Shown: positions 56,114 through 64,000 of the stretch, in pieces | Numbering within the stretch: the stretch's first letter is position 1 | How the letters are laid out: each line of letters opens with the position of its first letter | NCBI RefSeq assembly: GCF_001642475.1 | Contig: NW_019173939.1 | Span: 248,001 to 312,000, forward strand | Length of the DNA: 64,000 nt | From: Fonsecaea monophora | Lineage: Eukaryota; Ascomycota; Eurotiomycetes; Chaetothyriales; Herpotrichiellaceae | Reading direction: 5' to 3' | Made by a program: the position numbers and the translations under genes | The notes under the pieces: model-generated | The model's input: only the letters and a program-made list of their open reading frames with translations | Database searches by the model: none | Told to the model about the DNA's origin: nothing

Positions 56114-56832
56114 TCAGCTTGGAGGCTGCCGGACCATGCATACATTCAAATATTCTCCCTCCTTCCATGGTGACATCTCGAGGGGAAATTTTGAAATTTC
56201 CTTGAAGCCATGCCTCTCGTAGAGTCGTAATGCGGCTGGAGCACTCTCAACATAGATTGACAGCCCTCGGTCATCGGCCCGTTCCAGACCCCATTGAAGT
56301 AAGAGAGAAGCAGCACCTTGCTTCTGGTATTTCGGGCTGGTGCCTATAGCGGCAAGAACTTGTCACACGGTTAGTTCTTCTGAATGTCTAGGTTAAAGAC
56401 AGGGATGGGGTTTTTCTTACACACATAGGCCTTTTCAGTCCCTATCGCTGATGCAACGACTTCATGCCGTTTCCTAATGCTATGGTGAATCAACCGACTT
56501 CCCAGTTCCTTATTGGCGTCATCAGGGAGTGGAAATTCGCGAATCAGCATTTCTCTCTCGACCTCCTCTTGGCTTCTGGGTGGGTAAAAATGCCAAACAG
56601 CATAGCTCGCTATCTCGCCAGACATGGCATCTTTGACCACCATGACATGACAGCTGGGATCATTCTCCATGTCATTTTCGAACGAACGCACGAAATACGT
56701 GATAGAAGTCAACGTGGGTCCCTTGGGAAAGATGACAGGAAAACCATGATCGGAGGCGCAGGCTGCGAATTGGACGCGGACTATCTCCTCGAGATCGGAG
56801 GGTAATGCAGGGACAAGGACAAAGGCTGGCAT
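56114..56832 (-). CDS. GNAT-family N-acetyltransferase
   Basis: Exons (minus) 56832-56421 and 56358-56114, 218 residues; the 62-base intron has GTAAGA, the branch ACTAACC and acceptor ACAAG, and joins GTG|T + TT. Residues 1-60 start like fungal GNATs (VLVPALPSDLEEIVRVQFAA) and carry a middle acidic-basic segment. The acetyl-CoA binding motif is created at the splice junction and follows it: LAAIGTSPKYQKQGAASLLL (Q/R-x-x-G-x-A/G signature, as K-Q-G-A-A-S). The C-terminal strand-helix SIYVESAPAALRLYERHGFK is the classic GNAT ending. Acceptor molecule is unknown. It is tail to tail with the P450 gene (54 bases between stops). Confidence 0.88.
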
Positions 56833-57758
56833 TCTTCACAACGTTCAATGAGAGGCCTCTTCTCTGGCGCTTCGGAAGTCTGCCTGCATCAGATGGGCTG
56901 CGGAGGTTCGAGCTCGTCTCACTTACGACTACTCTCGCGTCACTTTCGTCAGCAGTGAATTGCTATTATCGACATCCACAGAGACGTCCTGGCCTTACCT
57001 GCTGCTGCTTTTGACAGTGACAGGATTGCACCATGGAACGCGGGGTCAAAATTGCAGCTTGGGGGATGGTGGATGGGGATGGCAAGTCGTGTCAGGTGAG
57101 CGAAGGTTTTCAACGATCAAGTCTTGTTCTTTGATGGAGATTTGCGCAGCTAAGGCTCTGGTGGCTCTGGGCGCAGCTGACAGGCTGGTGTGGCTCCGAC
57201 TGGGCTGCTCCGGTTGGGCGGGTTCCCTGAAGATTCAGCGGTCGTTGGCGCTGCCGGGTGCTTGATGCAGGGGCGGTAGCCAGTCACGATTGCAGCTCGC
57301 CTTGTTTCCACTCCTTTCATCTTCGCTTGTATGGGCTTGGATGGGCCTGGCTGTGCGCCATCAAAACTCCTCATCCCGGAGCCCGCACTCATTCTCCATC
57401 TCAGCCTGGTGAACTACTGCACTCACTGCTCTGCCACTTGCGAAACCCCCTTGTCCAACAATCTGACGAGCCCGGGGGGCAGGGCTTTGGAGTGCAGATC
57501 CAGTTTCCCAGATTTCTCTCTCCTGCGTTCGCACATCTCTCCCATATCCAATTTCCATTACCTGCAAAAGTCGCATTGAGTCTACTTTCGCCGCAATCCT
57601 CACGACGACGTCCCTTGATACCCCTTGGCCGCCGGGATGCTCTAGCAATTTCTCACTGGGACTTGGTGCTGTCTTCCTAGCCAGCAGCTCGTCGTCTCCC
57701 ACGCTGTCGCATTCTGTCAGAGTCAATTGTACAGCTCGTCCACCCGATCTTCGTCATC
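56833..57758. other. Divergent promoter region
   Basis: 0.9 kb between the GNAT gene (minus) and the long disordered protein gene (plus). Several overlapping frames of about 100 residues, none with motif; part is CT-rich leader before 57759. Confidence 0.45.
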
Positions 57759-60533
57759 ATGGCGAGTGCGCACGCTCATCCTATACCTCCCGCCATCCCG
57801 CACGACCTGTTTACACAGGAAGTCCCTCCGTCGCCGACTTTGACAAATCCCGACATGATTTTGCCATACCAGCCTCACCTTGACTCGAGTCCCAGTCCAC
57901 GCGCATCTTCGCCAATATTACACTCTTCTCCACTGCCTCTACGTCCAGATTCTGCGGTGTCACTGGGCTCCTCTCCCGTCGAGCTTGAACCTGCGGTTGA
58001 GTTAGGGATTGCGACAACCATTAGGATGCCCTCAAGGGCGGTCCCTCCTATTAGTACCAACTACTACGGGTACGAACACGGAGCCCCCCTGAGCGATATT
58101 GGAGAGGAGGAAACCCCAAAGTCGAAGAAAAGTCGGCGCACCGAGAGCCCGCTCATATCAGACCCTCCTTCGCCATCCCCCGCGGCTCCTCTGCTGCACG
58201 CGGCCCGGCGACTGAGCAATCAATCGTCCTCGAGCAATGGCACCGATCTGGGCAATTGGGAGGACTTTGATACCTCTAAGATTATGAATGAAAGACTGGC
58301 CGCAGACGTTGCGAAGGTCCCAGACGAAGAGATTGAAGATCCGGACAGTAAGAGAAATAGCACAGTTACGACAAACGCGGAAGATGAGATGGCTCTCCTC
58401 AACGAACGAGCAGAAAGGATTCTTGAACATGCCAGGAAACGACTAACACATATGGAGGATAATCTAAGTAAGGCACGTCACAGCATCCTGTCATCGAGAT
58501 CCTCACCAAATATGAACGAACTTCACCAACCTGCGGGTGGGCTGTATCGGTCAATCTCCTTGGCCGGTGCGAGTCAACGAAAGGCCAGACCCCTTCATCT
58601 TGTCAACAGAACCAATTCAGTGGCACACGCTAGAGGCGGTAGTGATACGACGACTGGAACGTCTGGATTGAAGCGACTTTCCATGATTCCGGAAATCAGA
58701 TCCGCAAGCGCGTTGGAATATGGACGCAGGCAAGAATCTCCTCAACAATTACTCCATTCGCCCCCATCAAGGAGCGGCCCGTACTCACCAGCGAGTAATC
58801 GGAGTTTCAATTCCCCTCTGCTGGTGTTGAAGGAGGAAGAAAGCCCTGCTAGCACAACCAAGACGACTCCAGAAACATCAAGCCCACGAGGGCTGGGCAT
58901 CAATACTCTTGCCGCCGTGTCAAGAGAAAATATTTCAGTGGTCACAAGCAGCCCACCTACAGCTCTTGCTCGTTCTTCCTCATCCATGTCAAATCGGTCC
59001 ACCAAAGAGATTCGAGAACAGATGTCGAATCTGCAGGCCAAAATTTCCGACTTGAAGGACAAAGCACAGGCTGACAGCCTTAGGAGGAAAAGTATGCAGA
59101 CCACCCGGACGCCTAGCCCCTTTGCAAGTGCGCAGAGTCCTGAGCAGTGGTATGCAAATGCCCCGGAATACAAAGAGGCAGGCAGCCCAATCAACACAAA
59201 TGCTGGACTCGGCTGGAGTCCGTCCCGACAGACGAAGCCAGTGGACATCCCAGTTGCACCGGTCACACCGCAGGCACAAACATTGCTGAATGTCGAACTC
59301 CCGGCGACTAAAGACTCTGGCTTGGTGAGTGAGGCTAGGACAGATAAGAACACCCCGAGTCTCCACAAGTCGATCCATCTCCAGCCAGAGCCTCTCGAGA
59401 AGCCAAATTCCATACTCCAGGAGTCGCTCTACGAAGATGCAGCACAGGAATTTGATGATGACGAACCGATTGCCGCTTCGGAGGAAGAGCAAATCTACCT
59501 AAATGAAGTTCTCGAAGAGAGTTTGCAGGATCTTGAGCCCGATGTCCCCGAGATCCCCGAACATCTGCTCCCTACCGAAGGTGCCGCAGAACGTCACGAA
59601 GACAGATTAGACGCTTTCGACTATGAGAACATGTTCCTTCATAGTGCGTTGGGAAATTACACCGGGACCGGTATTAGAAGTGAAACTCCTAGCGAGAGTG
59701 ACTGCAGCAGTGTAACAACAACGCGCGTGAACCAAGACACCCCAACAGTAGAAGACGACGACGACGACACCGAAACTCAGATCGACGAGGAAACAACTAC
59801 AGATGACACCGCTAGTACTCCCGTCCAAGAGACATTCCTCAAACCCAGAACTCAACCTAAGCAGCCCACTCCACTTGCGGCACCCTCGAAACCGTGGATG
59901 AAGGCAGCTCGAAGCAACAGTATCGACTCTGTTTCGACCGTGGCCACCTTTGAGACCGCGACGGAAGGTGCAGGCGATGGTGAAGACGAGGACGAAGACG
60001 GGATGCCGGCTGAGATACTGACTTGGGGAAGCGGAACGGGTTTCTCTCACACCCCAACGAGCCCAAAACATGAAGGTACAGCTAGTGTGTGGCCAACGCC
60101 TCCCATGAGCGGCAGAGCTCGACAAGGACCAATCAGATCGCCACGACAGATTCAGACGCAAGGGAGCATCGTTTCCAACGGCATACCGACGCCTCCTGTT
60201 CATTCACCAAGCGTTTCTTTTTCCACTCCAAGAGCATACGGCCCGACTAGTGTGCCAAACGAGGTGCCAGTTGATCATCCTGCAAACACCGAGATCCTAA
60301 TGGAGAGTCTGATCAAGCTGGCAGACCCCGAATTTAGAGTTGGTGATGGACCTGGCTCAGTGACCTTTTCCAACGTCGACAAGGATCTCGTCCTGGATCT
60401 CTTGCGGGCTGTGGGTGGCGTCTGCAATGAGATTCTACGGTCCGAAAGGAAACACGAAGTGCATGCCGCAAAAGTCCTCAGGAGAAGACTGGACGAATCA
60501 AGGAAGCTCTTGGAAGGCAGAGCCGATGAGTAG
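57759..60533 (+). CDS. Large disordered fungal protein with conserved C-terminal helical region
   Basis: Single exon, 924 residues from the ATG at 57759. Almost the whole protein is Ser/Pro/Thr-rich and acidic, with many SP/TP sites. Short ordered elements: residues 205-235 (Glu/Arg-rich, NERAERILEHARKRLTHMED), a coiled coil at about 412-440 (KEIREQMSNLQAKISDLKDK), an acidic patch at about 665-690, and a C-terminal helical region at about 840-920 with NTEILMESLIKLADPEFRVG, then VLDLLRAVGGVCNEILRSER and a basic helix. The last is the part most likely conserved. This looks like a scaffold or cytoskeleton/cell-end type protein, as in many long Ser-rich fungal proteins, but I do not recognise a named family and do not assign a function. 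Confidence 0.75.
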   Translation: MASAHAHPIPPAIPHDLFTQEVPPSPTLTNPDMILPYQPHLDSSPSPRASSPILHSSPLPLRPDSAVSLGSSPVELEPAVELGIATTIRMPSRAVPPISTNYYGYEHGAPLSDIGEEETPKSKKSRRTESPLISDPPSPSPAAPLLHAARRLSNQSSSSNGTDLGNWEDFDTSKIMNERLAADVAKVPDEEIEDPDSKRNSTVTTNAEDEMALLNERAERILEHARKRLTHMEDNLSKARHSILSSRSSPNMNELHQPAGGLYRSISLAGASQRKARPLHLVNRTNSVAHARGGSDTTTGTSGLKRLSMIPEIRSASALEYGRRQESPQQLLHSPPSRSGPYSPASNRSFNSPLLVLKEEESPASTTKTTPETSSPRGLGINTLAAVSRENISVVTSSPPTALARSSSSMSNRSTKEIREQMSNLQAKISDLKDKAQADSLRRKSMQTTRTPSPFASAQSPEQWYANAPEYKEAGSPINTNAGLGWSPSRQTKPVDIPVAPVTPQAQTLLNVELPATKDSGLVSEARTDKNTPSLHKSIHLQPEPLEKPNSILQESLYEDAAQEFDDDEPIAASEEEQIYLNEVLEESLQDLEPDVPEIPEHLLPTEGAAERHEDRLDAFDYENMFLHSALGNYTGTGIRSETPSESDCSSVTTTRVNQDTPTVEDDDDDTETQIDEETTTDDTASTPVQETFLKPRTQPKQPTPLAAPSKPWMKAARSNSIDSVSTVATFETATEGAGDGEDEDEDGMPAEILTWGSGTGFSHTPTSPKHEGTASVWPTPPMSGRARQGPIRSPRQIQTQGSIVSNGIPTPPVHSPSVSFSTPRAYGPTSVPNEVPVDHPANTEILMESLIKLADPEFRVGDGPGSVTFSNVDKDLVLDLLRAVGGVCNEILRSERKHEVHAAKVLRRRLDESRKLLEGRADE

Positions 60534-62125
60534 ACCAAGGACTGTGGGCCGCCTGGAGTGGCATCTCAATCCACGATTCGCTAGCGTTGCGGCTCTTCCA
60601 TCCTGGGTGCTTTGAACGGGGGGGGCGGGGGGCCTCTTTGACACAATACGACAATAATTGACATCTGAACATTGGTTGATTCCAAATTATGAAGACATGG
60701 GTTGATGCAGAGGAAGACGAAGTGCTGGGTTTCGTGAGAAACGGAAAGGTCCCCCTCTACATCGGCCCTACATATATATACTCCAACATGTTATAATGGA
60801 CTTACATCACATATGGGTGTCAATGTAATGCATATGACCAGAACTGGCTGCTGCTTTCCTGGGGGGGTAAGTCGGGACAAGGCATCCCCATCACAAAGCC
60901 GCAATTGACGCAAGCGAGCAAGTCAAGCACAGCTGTCAAAAGCTCGGGGCAACAGCGACTGTGGTGGATCTGGCCTGAGACTTTTCATTCGACCTTCCAA
61001 GGGTCAACCTGGTCACATCCAGCAACGGAATCTGAGCTCACATTCTTGGCACAAGGATCTGTCCACTCATTGTCGCCTCAGTCATAACCTTCGATGACAG
61101 CTATTTTGCCACGATCGAGAGTCCCTTGAGATAGAGAAAGAGTCCCAATCGAATAGAGACCATGATGGAGTTTTGGGGAGGCAAGACATGCACCATGATG
61201 GCTTGACCAGTTGAGGGTAGACCTCTGTGAGCGTCGAGCCGACTTAGCGGTAGATGAGGCTGGGGAGAATCATGCTTCATGGGATACAGCGCCAACGGAA
61301 ACGATCGATCTCTCCCAACTGCACGATTTTGGGACGCTGATCGCAGGCAACAACCAGGGGTATTATGGCCGATAAGCGAATAACAAGAAAGGCCCCCATC
61401 CCAGATCTTGCATCTCCCTTTTCCGTCGAGTGATTTTAGGATCAACCTGGCTAATTTAGCGACGACACCTGCAGCTGTCTAATGCTCTTCTGGTCTCAAC
61501 TGGGGCTTTGCGGCGCTCCTCAGCACAAGCCGATCAAGAGGGAGGACAGAAGGAGGCGTCCTATCCTGGTCTTCGTCGAACCCCCCAACCCGGGGTTGGA
61601 CCTTTGACAGGTTGTTGTGCTTCCAATCAGAGACTGCTACCTCGTCCTATGCTTGCAATGGAAGTTCCCCGCTGGCTTCTAGCTCAAACAGGATAACACT
61701 TTAGTTGTTGCTATTGATTGAGGACCCTCATCAAGTTTCTGGAGGCAGCAGTGCATCAAAGAGGCAGGGAGGCGCCATGCAAAGTTTACCAAATGGCGAA
61801 GTGGAGATGTGCTGCCGCAAACATTCATTGTCCAGATCATGCATCGTCCGAAGGTCTAGTGTGAGTTGCTCCTGGGGTACATATACAGCCCATCTGGACG
61901 GTTGCATCTCGGCAAACCGACCAACCGACGATATCGTGCCTTCAGTCCTAGTTACATGCCTTGCTGCGCTTTGGTAGTGCTTTTGTGGACGTTGTGATGG
62001 TGAATCTCGCTTGATACTCGACTGGCCTAGATACCTGTTGAACAGAACTCCCCTCAGCCTTACTCTACTTGGAACCATGGCTAGCTCAACCCTGTCTTGG
62101 ACGTTTTACATCTATCTGACTTAAT
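60534..62125. other. Gene-poor stretch with a G-run
   Basis: 1.6 kb. It begins with the 3' region of the large protein gene, including a G8-C-G6 run (about 60618-60632). No other gene is supported. The last bases before 62126 (CTGACTTAATATGCAG) look like a branch site and acceptor, so the next gene may have a 5' exon here. Confidence 0.45.
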
Positions 62126-63289
62126 ATGCAGGTTGAAAACAGCACCACAGTGACAGGGCAAGAGAACAGTCCGTCTCAGACCAAGGCTGGCTTGCCCAAA
62201 ATCACTGAGGTACTAGCCATGCAACTGGCACTGCCTCTGCCTCTACCCCAACCTTGTCTTTGCCGCAGACTCAATCCTCTTCGATTCAACAGCTTGCCCA
62301 TGCTGGGTGCTGATCAACTCCCTCTGGACCAATTTCAGCCTGCTGAGGATCTTATCTTGTTGTCACGCGAACCAGTTAGAAAGAGTTTAACCTGCAGCAT
62401 TCCGACCCACGAACAACCCTTGACCCCTCCTCCCTCCGTCAGCAGTCACTCATCTGTATGCTCAAGCGAAACAGATGTTGGCGCCGACGTCCATGCCGGT
62501 ATCGCTCATCTTCAAACACTGCTCGACCTGCCAGAACCTAAGCTCGCTGATGCTGTTCGTGTAGCTAAAGAGCTGCTTCGTGACTCTGCAGTCATGCCAG
62601 CCTATAACCAGGGCTGGTTCCAGCCAAACGCCCAAGACAACAAATTCAACAAACGCATAGAAGATCGGATCGCCGGCAAATCCCTCGATGAACTAGTTGA
62701 AGGTTTCTTTCACCGCGACGAGGCTCGGGAGCTTTACGGCGAACGCGTGTCGAAACCTCGCAAGGTCGTGAAGCGAGCCCCATCTGCGGAGACGGACGGG
62801 ATGGAAGACCTGGACCCTGAGTTGCGGGCCAAGAAAAAGAGAAGACAAGAGGCCAACGAGGCACACCGAATGGCCGAAAACGACCGGAGAGACCGCCACC
62901 GAGAATCTCAAATGGAAAGCCATCGTCGATGCCCCGAGCTGGCGGCAGAATGTGGTGCTGAGCATGCAAAGGCTGAGAAGAAGTCCAAAATCCAATCAGG
63001 CAAAGGGCCTGGCAAAGACGATCAGCTCTGGTCAGCCATATACGCCCATGAAATGGCAGGGAGAGTGGTACAATCGGTCAATGACCGGCGCAGACGGGCC
63101 GAAGAGGTGGTACAAATACTGCTCCGGTTCTTGATCCAACAAAAGGACTTGCTGGGTGGTCCTCAACGAAGGTTTAGCGAGAGCGACTCAAGCAGCGCCA
63201 CCTCTTTCTCCCATCCATGCCATGTTGGTTGGAAGAGATCGCAGGATGACATGGAGCAAGACTTGAGGCGCATCCGATCTACTTTCTAG
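62126..63289 (+). CDS. Hypothetical protein with charged helical C-terminal half
   Basis: Open frame of 387 codons. The first 150 residues are Leu/Pro/Ser-rich (LPLPLPQPC, then TPPPSVSSHSSVCSSETD) and probably disordered. The middle has GWFQPNAQDNKFNKRIEDR and GFFHRDEARELYGERV. The C-terminal part is a highly charged helix with Lys/Arg/Glu (RAKKKRRQEANEAHRMAEND), ending with RRRRAEEVVQILLRFLIQQK. The ATG at 62126 overlaps an intron-acceptor-like TTAATATGCAG, so the start may belong to an earlier exon. I do not recognise the family; nuclear location is plausible from the basic stretch but unproven. Confidence 0.55.
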   Translation: MQVENSTTVTGQENSPSQTKAGLPKITEVLAMQLALPLPLPQPCLCRRLNPLRFNSLPMLGADQLPLDQFQPAEDLILLSREPVRKSLTCSIPTHEQPLTPPPSVSSHSSVCSSETDVGADVHAGIAHLQTLLDLPEPKLADAVRVAKELLRDSAVMPAYNQGWFQPNAQDNKFNKRIEDRIAGKSLDELVEGFFHRDEARELYGERVSKPRKVVKRAPSAETDGMEDLDPELRAKKKRRQEANEAHRMAENDRRDRHRESQMESHRRCPELAAECGAEHAKAEKKSKIQSGKGPGKDDQLWSAIYAHEMAGRVVQSVNDRRRRAEEVVQILLRFLIQQKDLLGGPQRRFSESDSSSATSFSHPCHVGWKRSQDDMEQDLRRIRSTF

Positions 63290-64000
63290 TGAGAATCCAA
63301 TCTCAATCTGGGAGCCGACAGAGGCAGTTCGTATACCTTTTTTTCAAAATCGTTTCGATTGGGACGATGGATATGGCGATTGTATCGAATGGCAGGTCTT
63401 TTGGGTTTGGTCATTCAGGGTTTGATCGACAAACATCCTGGTCGATGGGCAGGAATGAAAAGTATGTTTGGGAACTAATTCTCATGTGCCATGAGCAGGA
63501 GGAATGTCTTGCGGCTTCTTCAAAGGTCTGAATGGAAAATGAATGCTCAGCACCAAGTGTGGCTACAACACGACACCCTCCGGGGTTGTTGATAGCTTGT
63601 CTGTCAGTGCCACTGGCTGGCGACAATCACTTGATGGTGATGTAACAAAATGTTAGAACCCATTCCGTGGGCATAACTGTGACTCAGTTCTGGGATTCTC
63701 TATAATTGACCTGACTCCTCTCTGAACAGACAGCCGTAACAACACCTCAACGGGTAGTGTTGTATGAAGTAGACGCGACCACGTGCAAGCACGTGTCGCA
63801 GTTGGGAACGGAGGTCGGAAAAGGCCAAGTAGCACGCTAAGCCCAATCAGGGTCCTTTGCAGCTTAGGGTGCCAGCACCACCAGTAATAATGAGCCTTTT
63901 GAGCCTTTAGAGCCCTTGGGGTGCTTGGAGCCAAACCCTCCGAGCCCTTGGTGGTGCTGGTGGCCCTGAACTTCCTAACTGCTGGGGAAAAAAGGATCAG
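63290..64000. other. Window end, no gene supported
   Basis: 0.7 kb. Two CACGTG elements at 63780 and 63790 are notable. A GAGCCTTT/GAGCCCTTGG-type short repeat lies at about 63892-63952. The rest shows nothing recognisable, though a gene may extend beyond the window. Confidence 0.45.
63780..63795. promoter_or_regulatory. Two closely spaced CACGTG E-boxes
   Basis: CACGTG at 63780-63785 and again at 63790-63795, exactly 10 bases apart. CACGTG is the site of bHLH factors such as PHO4/NUC-1-type, Cbf1 and SREBP-like factors. Which gene they serve, if any, is unknown. Confidence 0.35.

Noticed and set aside
62206..62268. Possible intron GTACTAG...TTGCCGCAG in the 62-kb ORF
   Set aside because: Removal shifts the frame into an early stop in every phase tested, whereas the unspliced frame is open.
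1..64000. CRISPR arrays, bacterial operons, prophage, intact transposable elements
   Set aside because: No regularly spaced repeats, no reverse transcriptase, transposase or integrase motifs, and eukaryotic gene structure throughout.

Overview
This is nuclear DNA from a filamentous ascomycete (Pezizomycotina). The evidence is many short GT-AG introns of about 44 to 70 bases with CTAAC/CTGAC-like branch sites, Zn2Cys6 regulators, a NUC-2/PHO81-type SPX-ankyrin protein, a ThrE/PRM10-type membrane protein and a mitochondrial uL3. Overall style is compatible with Eurotiomycetes, possibly a black yeast (Chaetothyriales), but that placement is a weak inference. I found no rRNA, tRNA, CRISPR array, intact transposon or bacterial-style operon.

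Layout. 1-19 kb: an ankyrin protein with a helical N-terminus (1934-3782), a small acidic/serine-rich protein (4859-5401, minus), a PRM10-like ThrE membrane protein (7092-9515), a PARG-like protein with an intact GGG-X7-QEE motif (9877-10842), an ORF with a 60-bp tandem repeat (10929-11195), two small membrane proteins (11770-12168 minus; 12798-13629), mitochondrial ribosomal protein uL3m (13847-14864, minus), an unknown protein (15546-16163) and a DUF4267-like membrane protein (18259-18747). 19-36 kb is mostly housekeeping: the NUC-2/PHO81 phosphate regulator (19696-23107, minus, start codon split by an intron), a proline-rich protein, the mitochondrial ADP/ATP carrier (26452-28084, minus), KRI1 (28962-30846, minus) and a SIP3/LAM-type BAR-PH-VASt protein (31439-35617).

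36-57 kb looks more accessory: a Zn2Cys6 regulator (36065-37949), a DUF300/OSTA-TMEM184 membrane protein (38944-40500), an acyl-CoA dehydrogenase (41062-42654), an HpcH/HpaI aldolase (43671-44828), a glutaredoxin-like protein (44868-45335), a DAL5/TNA1-type MFS carboxylate transporter (46376-48271), a second Zn2Cys6 regulator (49809-52149), a probable small three-exon gene not visible as a single ORF (52710-53263), a cytochrome P450 (54454-56060) and a GNAT acetyltransferase (56114-56832). Dehydrogenase, aldolase, transporter, regulator and P450 side by side suggest a small catabolic cluster for an organic or aromatic acid; this is a hypothesis. 57-64 kb carries a long disordered protein (57759-60533) and an unknown basic protein (62126-63289).

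Exon structures were joined by hand using splice signals and frame continuity. They are strongest where the joined protein restores a known family motif: PHO81, ADP/ATP carrier, KRI1, uL3m, both Zn2Cys6 proteins, OSTA, aldolase and P450.
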